Below, one piece after another: positions 24,002-32,824 of a stretch of 32,950 bases of DNA. This stretch comes from Pirellulales bacterium (GTDB taxonomy: Bacteria; Planctomycetota; Planctomycetia; Pirellulales; JAEUIK01), in the NCBI GenBank assembly GCA_019745975.1, contig JAIESQ010000138.1:1-32950 (forward strand), given 5' to 3'. Under the pieces are notes generated by a model that was not told the DNA's origin, did not search any database, and was given only the letters and a program-made list of their open reading frames with translations. How positions within the stretch are numbered: the first letter of the stretch is position 1; each line of letters starts with the position of its first letter. Made by a program: the position numbers and the translations under genes.

Positions 24002-25183
24002 TCACTCGGCCGCAAACGCGCGCCGAGCTGCGTCGAATACCGTTTGCAGGGGAACTCCGCGTTCGGCCGCCACCCGCGCGCAATCGTCGTACTCGGGAGC
24101 GAACGCGGGTGGTTGTCCCTCGACGCGTCGCAGTTTGCCAGCGATCTTTCCGAAGGGAGTGTCGATCACGAGAGCGCTCCGCTCGAGCTTATGGCGCTGC
24201 GCCAGCCAGCGGCGCACGCCCAATGTGGTCGTCTCGCGAAACAGAATCGGCTCGATCTTCTCCAATTCGGCATGGGCACAGAGGACCGTCAGCTTGACCC
24301 CTGGGCGGTTTTTCTTCATGCCGATTGCCGTCGTGTAGACATCGAGCGCGCCGGCCTCGAACAAGCGCGTGGTCGTGTAGCCGATCACCTCGCCGGTGAC
24401 GTTGTCGAGGTTGGTTTCCAGGACCCAGACCGTGTCGTTGGTGTCGGCCGCGGCCGTGGGTTCAGCGACCGCTTCGCCGACCAACAGCCGCAGCACGTTC
24501 GGCTGTTCGGCCAACTCGCGCTGCCCCGCGCCGTAGCCGATCGATTCGATCTTCATCGCCGGCACGGGGCCAAAGACCTCGGCCAGAGCCGTGGCGATCG
24601 CGGCGCCAGTCGGTGTCGTCAACTCGCATTCGACACTCGAAGACGCCAGCGGCACTCCACGCAACAGCTCCGCGGTCGCCGGCGCTGGCACACTCACGCG
24701 GCCGTGCGCGATCGTGATAAAGCCTTGCCCGGTAGGCACCGGCGAGCAGACGACCCGCTCGATGCCCAACAGATCGAAGCCAATCGCCGCGCCCACCACG
24801 TCGGCGATGGAATCGACGGCACCGACTTCGTGAAAGTGCACCTTCTCGATCGTGCTGCCGTGGACCTTGGCTTCGGCTTCGGCCAGGCGACCGAAGATCC
24901 GTTTGGCGAGCTCCTGCTGCCGCGGGCTCAAACCGCTGCCGTCAATCATCTTGACGATGTGATGCAAGTGGCGGTGCTTATGTTCCGGTTCGTGTTCAAC
25001 GGTGATTTGCGTGGCGCGGAATCCGTGCTTTTTAACCGTCGTGGCGACCAGCCGGCAGCTCGGCAGACCAAGCGAATTGATCAGCGTCTGGATGGCTGCC
25101 AAGTCGGCGCCGGCATCGACCAATGCGCCGAGCGTCATGTCGCCGCTGATGCCACTGAGACAGTCGAGATAGGCAAGTCGCAC
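24002..25183 (-). CDS. larC: Nickel-pincer cofactor biosynthesis protein LarC
   Basis: A 393-residue, full-length LarC (DUF111), the CTP-dependent cyclometallase that inserts nickel into the pyridinium dithiocarboxylate nucleotide. The family opening YLDCLSGISGDMTLGALVDAG is clear, as are a His-rich segment (HEPEHKHRHLHHI, about 63-75), KVHFHEVGAVDSIADVVG, ELTTPTGAAI and VLETNLDNVTGEVIGY. Unlike some LarC genes it needs no frameshift. The start is GTG at 25181-25183 with AGGGA upstream. It follows the galT-like gene on the same strand after 172 bases. LarB and LarE are not in the window, and the LarA-like protein 20 kb away lacks cofactor-binding residues. Confidence 0.93.
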   Translation of the reverse strand: MRLAYLDCLSGISGDMTLGALVDAGADLAAIQTLINSLGLPSCRLVATTVKKHGFRATQITVEHEPEHKHRHLHHIVKMIDGSGLSPRQQELAKRIFGRLAEAEAKVHGSTIEKVHFHEVGAVDSIADVVGAAIGFDLLGIERVVCSPVPTGQGFITIAHGRVSVPAPATAELLRGVPLASSSVECELTTPTGAAIATALAEVFGPVPAMKIESIGYGAGQRELAEQPNVLRLLVGEAVAEPTAAADTNDTVWVLETNLDNVTGEVIGYTTTRLFEAGALDVYTTAIGMKKNRPGVKLTVLCAHAELEKIEPILFRETTTLGVRRWLAQRHKLERSALVIDTPFGKIAGKLRRVEGQPPAFAPEYDDCARVAAERGVPLQTVFDAARRAFAAE

Positions 25184-25355
25184 TTGTGAATCCCTGGCAA
25201 GACGACCGAAAACTTCGCGCTTCGCGGACGGCTAAGCGCGAATCAACACAGCCGGCGACCATACATGGCCATCGACCGGATCGCAAGACGGGCGGCAAGA
25301 GTGCCGACTGCTGCGGCAGTCTAAGCGACAACGAGCGGCAGACTGCAGGGCCTTG

Positions 25356-26405
25356 TCATCCCCCGCCAGTCGCGACTTGGTTGGCCGCGCCGTGGTTCGC
25401 GGTGACTGCCACCTCGCTGAGAAAGGCGACGGCATCCTCGGGCAACACCGTGTTGATCGACATGCCGCTGCCCAGCTCGAAACCGGCAGGCGTGGACAAG
25501 CGCGGCAGAATCCGCAAGTGCCAGGCAAAATACTCTTCGTCCTCCGCGCCGCGCGAGGCCGTGTCGATCGTGAGATTGAAGTCCGGATTGTCCAATGCGG
25601 TGTGGAGCTTGAGCAGCACCACCTTCAGTAGTTCGGCCAGCGACTTGAGCCGTTCGCCCGACACGTGACCGAACGATGCCTGCCGAAGTCGCGGCAGAAT
25701 CCAGGTTTCGAAAGGGACGTGCGAAGCGTACGGGCACAGGGCGACGTAGTCGTCGTTCTGCGCAAGTATCCGCCGGCCAGCGGCTAACTCAGCTTCAAGC
25801 AAAACGCAGTACAGACATTTGCCCGTTTGATCAAAGTACTCGGTGGCCTCGATCTGTTTGAGACGCAGTAGCCGCGGCGTGACCGGCGTGGCAATCAGCT
25901 GCCAATGCGGATGGCGGATCGAAGTGCCGGCGCTGGCACCGTGGTTCTTGAAGATGATGATGCTCTGGAAGCGCCGATCCCCCATCAAGTCGCTGAGTCG
26001 ACGCTGCAGCGTCGCCAGCACCGACTCAATCTGCGAGATCGGCTGCTGACACAGCAAGGCGGTATGCTCTCGCGATTCAACAATCACCTCGTGGGCCCCG
26101 CAACCTCCCATCGAGCGGAACATCGCTCCCTCGTCGCGGCGACTGGGGTCTTCCTCGATGCGCAAGGCCGGAAACTTGTTGGAAACTACCCTCACCGACC
26201 AATCGCTACGCAATCCCCGCGGTGGACGCACAGCAAAGATTTCCGGCGGCGTGAGGGCCTCGTTGCCGGGGCAAAACGGGCAGGTCGCGGGCTCGGCGTG
26301 CCCATCGGCTGAGGGCACGAGGCGGGTGTCATGAGGCCGCAGCGCCCTCGACGGACTGTAGACCACCCAGTCGTTTGTGGTGCGATCAAAACGGAGCAGC
26401 GACAT
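25356..26405 (-). CDS. galT: GalT-family nucleotidyltransferase (galactose-1-phosphate uridylyltransferase-like)
   Basis: A 349-residue HIT-superfamily enzyme. The N-terminal zinc site CPFCPGNE, the glycine-rich FKNHGASAGTSIRHPHWQL with its catalytic HPH (second His forms the nucleotidyl intermediate) and C-terminal EYFAWHLRILPRLSTPAGFELGSGM are all clear. Classic GalT has HPHGQ; the FKNHGASAGTS context is closer to the branch that includes plant ADP-glucose phosphorylase, so the sugar nucleotide used is uncertain. Expected role: exchange of a nucleotidyl group between a sugar nucleotide and a hexose 1-phosphate. The ATG at 26403-26405 follows AAGGTG. It precedes larC; no galK or galE is nearby. 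Confidence 0.88.
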   Translation of the reverse strand: MSLLRFDRTTNDWVVYSPSRALRPHDTRLVPSADGHAEPATCPFCPGNEALTPPEIFAVRPPRGLRSDWSVRVVSNKFPALRIEEDPSRRDEGAMFRSMGGCGAHEVIVESREHTALLCQQPISQIESVLATLQRRLSDLMGDRRFQSIIIFKNHGASAGTSIRHPHWQLIATPVTPRLLRLKQIEATEYFDQTGKCLYCVLLEAELAAGRRILAQNDDYVALCPYASHVPFETWILPRLRQASFGHVSGERLKSLAELLKVVLLKLHTALDNPDFNLTIDTASRGAEDEEYFAWHLRILPRLSTPAGFELGSGMSINTVLPEDAVAFLSEVAVTANHGAANQVATGGG

Positions 26406-26590
26406 GGCAACCGCACCTTGAAAATCAACCCACGCTCGCCTTGAGCGGGAGGTCCTTGGCTAATGCAGAAACTGTGCCGACTAGGTGAGCACCCGTTCTA
26501 CGACGTTTGCCGCGACGGGTTTGGCCTGCAAATTGCTCCGGAATTCGAGTATGAAACCGTTGTGGAAATGTTGTGGTGAGGGTTGGTTCC

Positions 26591-27037
26591 GTGGCTGACG
26601 AAACGGCATATTTGCAGCAAGTGCGGGCAGAGCACTACGATCTCGAGCAACTCGTGCGTCAAATTGAAGAGGCGTTCGGGTCAGCTCGTATCCAAGGGTG
26701 GCCGCCGACGTCGGCCCCGCGGCTGACCGAACTGCTCACCGAGTTGAACGATCAGATTCAGCGGCATTTCGCCCAAGAAGAGGTGGGCGGTTACATGGAG
26801 GAAGCCCTCTCCTTGGCGCCGCGCTTTAGCGGCCAGGCGCAGGCATTACTGAAACAACACGCCGAACTGTCGCAAGCCGTGCGAGAACTACAGGCGAGGG
26901 CCAAAGCCGAAGTGCTCGCTTGGAATAGCTTGCACGCCGACCTGTTGACCCTGCTTAAGAAGCTAAAGGCACATGAGGCAGGCGAAAATCGCATCATCGA
27001 GGCCGCCTTTAACGAAGATTTGGGCCTGGCCGATTGA
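26591..27037 (+). CDS. Hemerythrin-like HHE-domain protein
   Basis: A four-helix protein of about 148 residues with the full HHE pattern: AEHYDLEQ in helix 1, RHFAQEE in helix 2, KQHAELSQ in helix 3 and KAHEAGEN in helix 4. These His and Glu residues typically bind a di-iron centre that senses or stores oxygen, or reacts with nitric oxide. I prefer the GTG at 26591, which has GAGGG about eight bases upstream; a GTG at 26573 would add six residues. No other domain is attached. It is divergent from galT (about 185 bases) and lies 187 bases before the histidine kinase gene on the same strand; a functional link to that kinase is possible but unproven. Confidence 0.82.
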   Translation: MADETAYLQQVRAEHYDLEQLVRQIEEAFGSARIQGWPPTSAPRLTELLTELNDQIQRHFAQEEVGGYMEEALSLAPRFSGQAQALLKQHAELSQAVRELQARAKAEVLAWNSLHADLLTLLKKLKAHEAGENRIIEAAFNEDLGLAD

Positions 27038-27133
27038 CCACTGCCTGGCGCTGGCAACGAACGACAATCCGACCAAGTTGATCTCGAAGTGTGCGAAACG
27101 GCGCGCAACGCCCAAGCGTCCGGTGTGCGGGTA

Positions 27134-27149
27134 TGGCACGCGTGTTAAT
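27134..27149 (+). promoter_or_regulatory. Partial sigma-54 promoter match upstream of the histidine kinase
   Basis: TGGCACG (27134-27140), four bases, then TTAAT. The -24 half is a perfect consensus, but the -12 TTGC is TTAA, so the essential GC is lost. It lies about 85 bases before the kinase ATG, and the downstream regulator is a sigma-54 activator. Weak candidate. Confidence 0.25.
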
Positions 27150-27224
27150 CGCAGTTGAAAGCAGGCCAGCGACTACCTTTCTGCGACACATGAGCTAGGC
27201 ACATCAGCCGGAAGTTCCGCGGCG

Positions 27225-28508
27225 ATGAGTTACGTTTTGACCATCGTTTCCTTGGCGCTGCTGGTCTCAATCGCCGTCTCGGCGTGGCTCGCGTGGCGTC
27301 GTCGATCGTCCCTGGCGGCTGCGCACAAGGCAGCGCAGTCCCAAGCGCACGCGGGTGAGATACTTGAGATCGCCGACGACGGCATTATCTCCGTCGATCA
27401 AGACCAACGAATCATCTTCTTTAATCGTGCGGCGGAACGATTATTCGGCTATCGACGCAGCGAAGTGCTTGGCAAGCCGCTTGACCTACTGATGCCGGAA
27501 CGATACCTCGCTGCGCATCGGCAGCACGTCCGCGAGTATGCGCATAGCGGCAAGACTTCGCGGCGGATGAGCGAACGCGTCGAAGTATACGGTCGACGCC
27601 GCGACGGCATGGAGTTCCCCATGGATGCTTCGATTTCGCGCTTGCAGTTGCAGGATGAAGCGATCCTTACTGTCTCAGTTCGTGACATCACCGAGCGACG
27701 GCGGCACGAAACAGCGCTTCGCGAAATGCAAGAAGAGCTCGAGCGCCGCGTTGAACAACGTACTGCTGAACTGCGGGTGACGACACAGCAGCTTTGGCAA
27801 GCGGCTAAGCTCGCGTCGGTCGGCGAACTCTCAGCGAGCATTGCCCACGAGTTGAACAATCCGCTTTCGACGATTTGCTTAAGGATCGAATCGGCGCTGA
27901 TGCGCACGTCGCCCGACGACCCGCGTCGTCGTGCGCTCGAGGTGGTGCAGCAAGAAGCCAAGCGGATGGGCGATCTCGTGTCCAATCTGCTGCAATTCTC
28001 GCGGCGCGGAGACGACGCGCGTTCGACGGTTAACGTTCCCGAGGAGTTGATCAAGACCACGGAGCTCATCGAGCACTATTTGCGACGACGCGACGTCCGC
28101 ATAGCGCACGAATTCGACCCGCAAGCTCCTTTGATTACAGCGAACCGACAAAAGCTCCGCCAGGTATTTCTGAATTTGCTGACGAACGCCGCCGACGCCA
28201 TGCCGCAGGGAGGTGAATTGCGGTTGCGGGTCAAGCCGACGATACTGCCAGACAAGGAGCGGGGTGTTGTCGTCGAGGTCTGCGACACCGGTCACGGCAT
28301 AGCGGCGGAGCACCTACCGAACGTCTTCGAGCCCTTCTTCACCACCAAGGAGGAAGGACATGGCACGGGATTGGGCTTGGCAATTTGTCGGCGAATTGTT
28401 CAGGAGCACGGCGGCCACCTGGCGATTGACAGCAAGCAGGGCGAAGGAACTACCGTGCGCGTGACTCTGGCAACCGGCCTCAACGATGGACAAGAGACGG
28501 CTCTTTGA
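27225..28508 (+). CDS. Membrane PAS-domain sensor histidine kinase
   Basis: A 427-residue two-component sensor. One membrane helix (about 4-23) with no sizeable outside domain, then a PAS domain (about 43-160: GEILEIADDGIISVDQDQRIIFFNRAAERLFGY and FPMDASISRLQ), a coiled coil (about 160-192), HisKA with the phospho-acceptor His208 in SIAHELNNPLS, and a HATPase_c domain (VFLNLLTNAADAM; EVCDTGHGIA; FEPFFTTKEEGHGTGLGLAI). The PAS domain probably reads an intracellular cue. It should phosphorylate the NtrC-type regulator encoded 60 bases downstream. The ATG at 27225 is the first in frame and leads directly into the membrane helix. Confidence 0.94.
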   Translation: MSYVLTIVSLALLVSIAVSAWLAWRRRSSLAAAHKAAQSQAHAGEILEIADDGIISVDQDQRIIFFNRAAERLFGYRRSEVLGKPLDLLMPERYLAAHRQHVREYAHSGKTSRRMSERVEVYGRRRDGMEFPMDASISRLQLQDEAILTVSVRDITERRRHETALREMQEELERRVEQRTAELRVTTQQLWQAAKLASVGELSASIAHELNNPLSTICLRIESALMRTSPDDPRRRALEVVQQEAKRMGDLVSNLLQFSRRGDDARSTVNVPEELIKTTELIEHYLRRRDVRIAHEFDPQAPLITANRQKLRQVFLNLLTNAADAMPQGGELRLRVKPTILPDKERGVVVEVCDTGHGIAAEHLPNVFEPFFTTKEEGHGTGLGLAICRRIVQEHGGHLAIDSKQGEGTTVRVTLATGLNDGQETAL

Positions 28509-28568
28509 ACAGAATCTCTATTGCATCCGTGCTCTGACGCTTCGCCGCTTTTGTTCGTCTAGGGGACA

Positions 28569-29984
28569 ATGTCGAAGAACCGCCCCGTCCGTCTTCTTAT
28601 CGTCGATGACGAACGCGAGTTGCAGTGCGCGCTCTGTGAGACGCTGAGCGAGCAGGGGTTTGAGACCGTCGGCGCCAATAATGCCGCTGATGGCCTGCGC
28701 AAATTCGGCCAAGGCGAATTCGACGTCGTGCTCAGCGACCTGATGATGCCGGGGGTCGACGGCATTGCCATGCTGCGCGACATGCTCGCACGCGACGCGA
28801 ACACCGTCGGCATCATCATGACGGGCCAGGGCACGGTGCAAACGGCCGTCGAGGCAATGAAGACCGGCGCCTTTGACTACGTACTCAAGCCGTTCGACTT
28901 GAAGATCATGCTGCCGATCCTAGCCAGAGCGGTGGACGTGCGGCGCCTGCGCCTGGAGAACGTGCGACTGCGTGAGTATGTCGAGCGGGTCGTCTTCGAG
29001 TCTCCGCGATATCAATTGGTTGGCGATAGCGCCTCGATGAAACGCGTGCTGGCGCTGATTGAGAAGGTTGCCGGCACCGATTCCACGGTACTGATTCGTG
29101 GTGAAAGTGGCACAGGCAAGGAATTGGTGGCTCGGGCGTTGCATCTTAACAGCCCGCGCCGCTCGCGCCCGCTGGTGGCTGTTAATTGTGCTGCGATGCA
29201 GGAGACATTGCTCGAGAGCGAACTATTTGGCTACGAGAAAGGGGCTTTCACGGGCGCCGATCGCGCGAAGCAAGGCCTGATCGAAGTTGCCGCCGGGGGG
29301 ACCCTCTTCGTCGACGAAATCGGCGAAATGCCGCCGGCGATGCAAGCCAAGTTGTTGAGAGTTCTGGAAGACGGACACTATCGAAAAATTGGTGGCACGC
29401 TAGACTTGTTTGCCCAAGTGCGCGTGATCGCGGCCACTAACAAACCGCTCGAGGAGGCGCAGCGAGCCGGCAGCTTTCGCGAGGACCTTTTCTATCGATT
29501 GAATGTGTTTATGATCGCGCTTCCGCCGCTGCGCGAGCATCCCGAAGACATCCCCGCTCTGGTCGAGCATTTCCTCGCCACGCGGCAACTGGGCGAAGTG
29601 CGCACGACCATCCATCCCGACGCCTTGGCTGCCTTGATGCATTATCGTTGGCCGGGCAATGTGCGCGAGCTTGCGAATGTCCTCGAGCGCGGTCAAATCT
29701 TGGCCGAAGACTACCAGATTACTTTGGACGACCTTCCTGAAGATGTGCTCCGCGCGCCGGCCGCGCCTCTGCCCGCCGCAACTGTCGTTGGTAGCACGGA
29801 TGAAGGGCAGGCGGCCACCTGTAACCTCAAGGAACTCGAGGCTCAAGCGCTGCGACGCGCGCTGGAAGAGCATCAAGGAAACCGTTCTAGAGCGGCACGT
29901 TCCCTGGGGATTAGCCGGCGATCGCTGTACCGATTGCTCGAGAAGTATCGGCTCGTAGACAGTGGCTCCTCGGCCCCATCGTAA
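28569..29984 (+). CDS. NtrC-family sigma-54-dependent response regulator
   Basis: A 471-residue activator with all three classical domains. Receiver (about 8-122): acidic pocket Asp13/Asp14, phospho-acceptor Asp57 in VVLSDLMMPG, Thr86 and Lys108. AAA+ domain (about 148-375): Walker A GESGTGKE (179-186), the sigma-54-contacting GAFTGA loop (226-231) and Walker B LFVDEIGE (Asp250, Glu251), plus FREDLFYRLNVF and WPGNVREL. C-terminal Fis-type helix-turn-helix (about 425-460: NRSRAARSLGISRRSLYRLLEKY). AGGGGAC precedes the ATG. It hydrolyses ATP to open sigma-54 promoters when phosphorylated, presumably by the kinase just upstream. Target genes are not identifiable here. Confidence 0.96.
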   Translation: MSKNRPVRLLIVDDERELQCALCETLSEQGFETVGANNAADGLRKFGQGEFDVVLSDLMMPGVDGIAMLRDMLARDANTVGIIMTGQGTVQTAVEAMKTGAFDYVLKPFDLKIMLPILARAVDVRRLRLENVRLREYVERVVFESPRYQLVGDSASMKRVLALIEKVAGTDSTVLIRGESGTGKELVARALHLNSPRRSRPLVAVNCAAMQETLLESELFGYEKGAFTGADRAKQGLIEVAAGGTLFVDEIGEMPPAMQAKLLRVLEDGHYRKIGGTLDLFAQVRVIAATNKPLEEAQRAGSFREDLFYRLNVFMIALPPLREHPEDIPALVEHFLATRQLGEVRTTIHPDALAALMHYRWPGNVRELANVLERGQILAEDYQITLDDLPEDVLRAPAAPLPAATVVGSTDEGQAATCNLKELEAQALRRALEEHQGNRSRAARSLGISRRSLYRLLEKYRLVDSGSSAPS

Positions 29985-30168
29985 GCCGGCGTCAGGTCTC
30001 CTCCGACCTTCGACGACTCTTGAACGCTCCGATTGTGTCGTGACGAAGTAGACGGCGGTCACTCGACGCACGGCTGTTGCGATGCGATAATCGAACCACT
30101 AGTTCGGGGGGTAGGTGCGTGGTCGTTTCCGGCGCGGCGAGCGGTTCGGTCGTGCTCGGGGTAGCAGC

Positions 30169-31458
30169 ATGCAAGCGTTGCTCATTTCGGACGGCAGTCT
30201 CGGCGACACGCTGCCGTTTCTCGCCTGGGGCCGCGCACTTCAGGCCCGCGGCCATCGCGTCACGATGTTGGTCAACGGCTACTACGGCAAACTCTTCGAC
30301 GAGGCTGGCCTCGAACATGTCCCATTAACCACTGCCGAGCAGCACGCGCAATTCCTCGCCGAGCATACTTCGTGGAAGGATCCAGCGCCGGTCGCCGCTT
30401 TGCCTCACATGGCGCCGCGGTGGAATCGACCGGTGTACGAGTTCGTCGCCGAGCGCTACGTCCCTGGCGAGACGGTCGTGGCCGCGCAGGCCACGTTCGT
30501 GGGCGCTCGCATCGCGCAAGAGCACCTCGGGGTCCCGCTGGCGACCGTGCACCTGCAACCGATGTGGCTGGGTAGCACGTACGATTCGCCACTGGTGGCG
30601 TCGTGGTGTCCGCGAATAATCCCGATCTTGATCGATCGCGTGGTCGACTACTTCTTCGATCGCCTGGTGGGCGAGCCGACGAATCGCTTCCGCGCTGAGT
30701 TGGGATTGCCGCCTGTGAAGCGCGCCAAGCGCTGGTGGAACTCGCCGCAAATGGTGCTAGGCATGTGGCCCGAATGGTACAATCCGCCACAGCCCGATTG
30801 GCCGCGCAATACTCAGGCCATCGGCTGGCTGGCAGGGGGATTGCCGAATCCGAGTTACGACTGCCCAGGGCTTGAGCGGTTTTTGTCGGCCGGCGAACCA
30901 CCGATCGTATTTTCACTTTCCTCGTACACGCAGCATGCACGGCACTACTTCGAAATTGCCATCGAGGCCGCCCGTCGGCTGAATCGCCGCGCAGTACTGT
31001 TGGCACCGCACCAGGACCAATTGCCAGCGCCACTGCCAGCGACGGTAGGCGCTTTTCCGTTCGTTCCACTCGACAAATTGTTGCCTCGCGCTGCCGCCCA
31101 TGTGCATCATGGGGGGAGTGGCACCGTGGCGCACACGCTGGCGGCTGGCATTCCACATGTCACGGTGCCGCAGACCGTGGACCAGGTGGACATCGGCTGG
31201 CGGTTGCGGCGGCTGGGAGTTTCGCAAGACGTGCATCCAAAGCGCTTTAACGCCGAAACACTGAGCGGCGCATTGAGTTCCTTGCTTGATTCACCTCGGG
31301 TTGCCGAGCGCTGCCGTCATTACGCGGCGCGCTGTCGCGAGACGGATACTGTGCAGATCGCTTGCGACGCGCTCGAGCAACTCTGGCTGACGACTGGCGC
31401 ACGCCGCGAGATCGTGGCTGAAGGTGGACCACAACAGCAGGCATCCATGCTCGCCTAA
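30169..31458 (+). CDS. Family 1 (UGT/MGT-like) glycosyltransferase
   Basis: A 429-residue GT-B fold enzyme. The N-terminal Rossmann domain begins MQALLISDGSLGDTLPFLAWGRALQARGHRVTML, typical of macrolide/sterol glycosyltransferases and rhamnosyltransferase chain A. The C-terminal donor-binding domain has the signature HVHHGGSGTVAHTLAAGIPHVTVPQTVDQVDIGWRL (about 310-345), including the HGGSGT that contacts the nucleotide sugar. It probably glycosylates a lipid or small molecule in the cytoplasm. The frame is open further upstream, but the ATG at 30169 starts the first strand directly. It is 43 bases before the aminotransferase gene, so the two are probably cotranscribed. Confidence 0.9.
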   Translation: MQALLISDGSLGDTLPFLAWGRALQARGHRVTMLVNGYYGKLFDEAGLEHVPLTTAEQHAQFLAEHTSWKDPAPVAALPHMAPRWNRPVYEFVAERYVPGETVVAAQATFVGARIAQEHLGVPLATVHLQPMWLGSTYDSPLVASWCPRIIPILIDRVVDYFFDRLVGEPTNRFRAELGLPPVKRAKRWWNSPQMVLGMWPEWYNPPQPDWPRNTQAIGWLAGGLPNPSYDCPGLERFLSAGEPPIVFSLSSYTQHARHYFEIAIEAARRLNRRAVLLAPHQDQLPAPLPATVGAFPFVPLDKLLPRAAAHVHHGGSGTVAHTLAAGIPHVTVPQTVDQVDIGWRLRRLGVSQDVHPKRFNAETLSGALSSLLDSPRVAERCRHYAARCRETDTVQIACDALEQLWLTTGARREIVAEGGPQQQASMLA

Positions 31459-31501
31459 GTTGGCGGCACCAGACCGACCGATGATTGATCCAGAGATTTC
31501 C

Positions 31502-32824
31502 ATGTCGAACAGTCCAGAAACGGCAGCGCCAGCCAATGTCGCTCTGAGTTCTCCTGTGACAGCGGGCCCGCGCTGCGAACGCCCAGTCGATCACCAGTTT
31601 CCTAGCACGAAGTCAACGCTCGACGACTTGGCGATCTTCGGCGGCCCGCCTGCCTTCGCCGAGCGACTTCATGTCGGTCGGCCAAATATCGGCGACGCCG
31701 AACGGTTCATCGACCGCGTGCGAGATGTTTTCGACCGACGTTGGCTTTCCAATCACGGTACCTATCTCGCGCAGCTCGAGGAGCGCGTTGTCACCTTGGT
31801 TGGTTGCCGCCATGCGATCGGCGTCGCCAACGCCACACTGGGACTGCAGATTGCCTGCCGGGCATTGGATTTGACTGGCGAAGTGATCGTGCCTTCCTTC
31901 ACGTTCGCCGCCACGGCCCATTCCCTGGCGTGGGAAGGGCTGCAGCCCGTTTTTTGTGATGTCGCGCCCGCAACGCACAATCTGGATCCCGCTCACGTCG
32001 TCAAGCTGATTTCGCCGCGCACCTCCGCCATCCTGGGCGTGCACCTATGGGGCCTGCCGTGTGCGATTGACGAGCTCGCTGGCATCGCCAGCGATCACAA
32101 CCTGAAATTGTTCTTTGACGCGGCCCATGCGCTCGGCTGCTCGTATCGCGGGCAACCGATTGGCAATTTTGGCGCATTGGAGGTCTTCAGCCTGCACGCC
32201 ACGAAATTCGTTAACGCCTTCGAGGGAGGTATCATTTGTACTAACGACGACGCGCTTGCGCGGCGCGTGCGCATGCTGGCGAACTTTGGCTACGGAGAAG
32301 GCGAAATTCCCGAAATCGTCGGCACGAACGCCAAAATGCATGAAGCCTCAGCGGCGATGGGCCTGACGAATCTGGAGAGCCTCGGTGAATTTGTGGCCGT
32401 GAATCGCCGCAACTATCACGCATATCGTGCACAGCTCGCAAGCGTCGACGGCGTACGGGTCATCGACTACCCGGAGCGTGAGGATCATAACTATCAATAT
32501 GTGGTTGTCGAAATCGACGGCGCCCGCGCTACGCTGACGCGCGACGAATTGCTCGAATTGCTGACGGCCGAGAAGGTACTGGCACGGCGTTACTTCTTTC
32601 CGGGTGTGCATCGGCTGGCGCCCTATCGAGCGACCGACGGTGCAGCGGCGCGATTGCCAGTGACCGAGCGGTTATGTGAGTCGGTGCTGCTCTTGCCGAC
32701 AGGCACGACGGTCTCGGTTGCCGATATACAGCGCGTCGCGGAGTTAATTCGATTCGCGCTGCTGCACGGCGCAAGCATCCGTGCGCGCCGGGCGTCGGAA
32801 ATGGGCGCCGCCGCGACGATCTAA
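31502..32824 (+). CDS. DegT/DnrJ/EryC1 family aminotransferase
   Basis: A 440-residue pyridoxal-phosphate enzyme of the sugar aminotransferase family. It shows WLSNHGTYLAQLEERVVTLVG (substrate entry), CRHAIGVANATLGL (phosphate-binding turn), PSFTFAATAHSL, the cofactor Asp in LFFDAAHALG (Asp206) and the Schiff-base Lys235 in SLHATKFVNAFEGG. Such enzymes convert ketosugars to amino sugars for surface polysaccharides or glycosylated metabolites. About 40 residues of unstructured N-terminus precede the conserved core; I take ATG 31502 as start, though ATG 31481 is possible and a GTG at 31424 would overlap the glycosyltransferase gene. The downstream 126 bases to the window edge hold no visible gene. 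Confidence 0.9.
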   Translation: MSNSPETAAPANVALSSPVTAGPRCERPVDHQFPSTKSTLDDLAIFGGPPAFAERLHVGRPNIGDAERFIDRVRDVFDRRWLSNHGTYLAQLEERVVTLVGCRHAIGVANATLGLQIACRALDLTGEVIVPSFTFAATAHSLAWEGLQPVFCDVAPATHNLDPAHVVKLISPRTSAILGVHLWGLPCAIDELAGIASDHNLKLFFDAAHALGCSYRGQPIGNFGALEVFSLHATKFVNAFEGGIICTNDDALARRVRMLANFGYGEGEIPEIVGTNAKMHEASAAMGLTNLESLGEFVAVNRRNYHAYRAQLASVDGVRVIDYPEREDHNYQYVVVEIDGARATLTRDELLELLTAEKVLARRYFFPGVHRLAPYRATDGAAARLPVTERLCESVLLLPTGTTVSVADIQRVAELIRFALLHGASIRARRASEMGAAATI

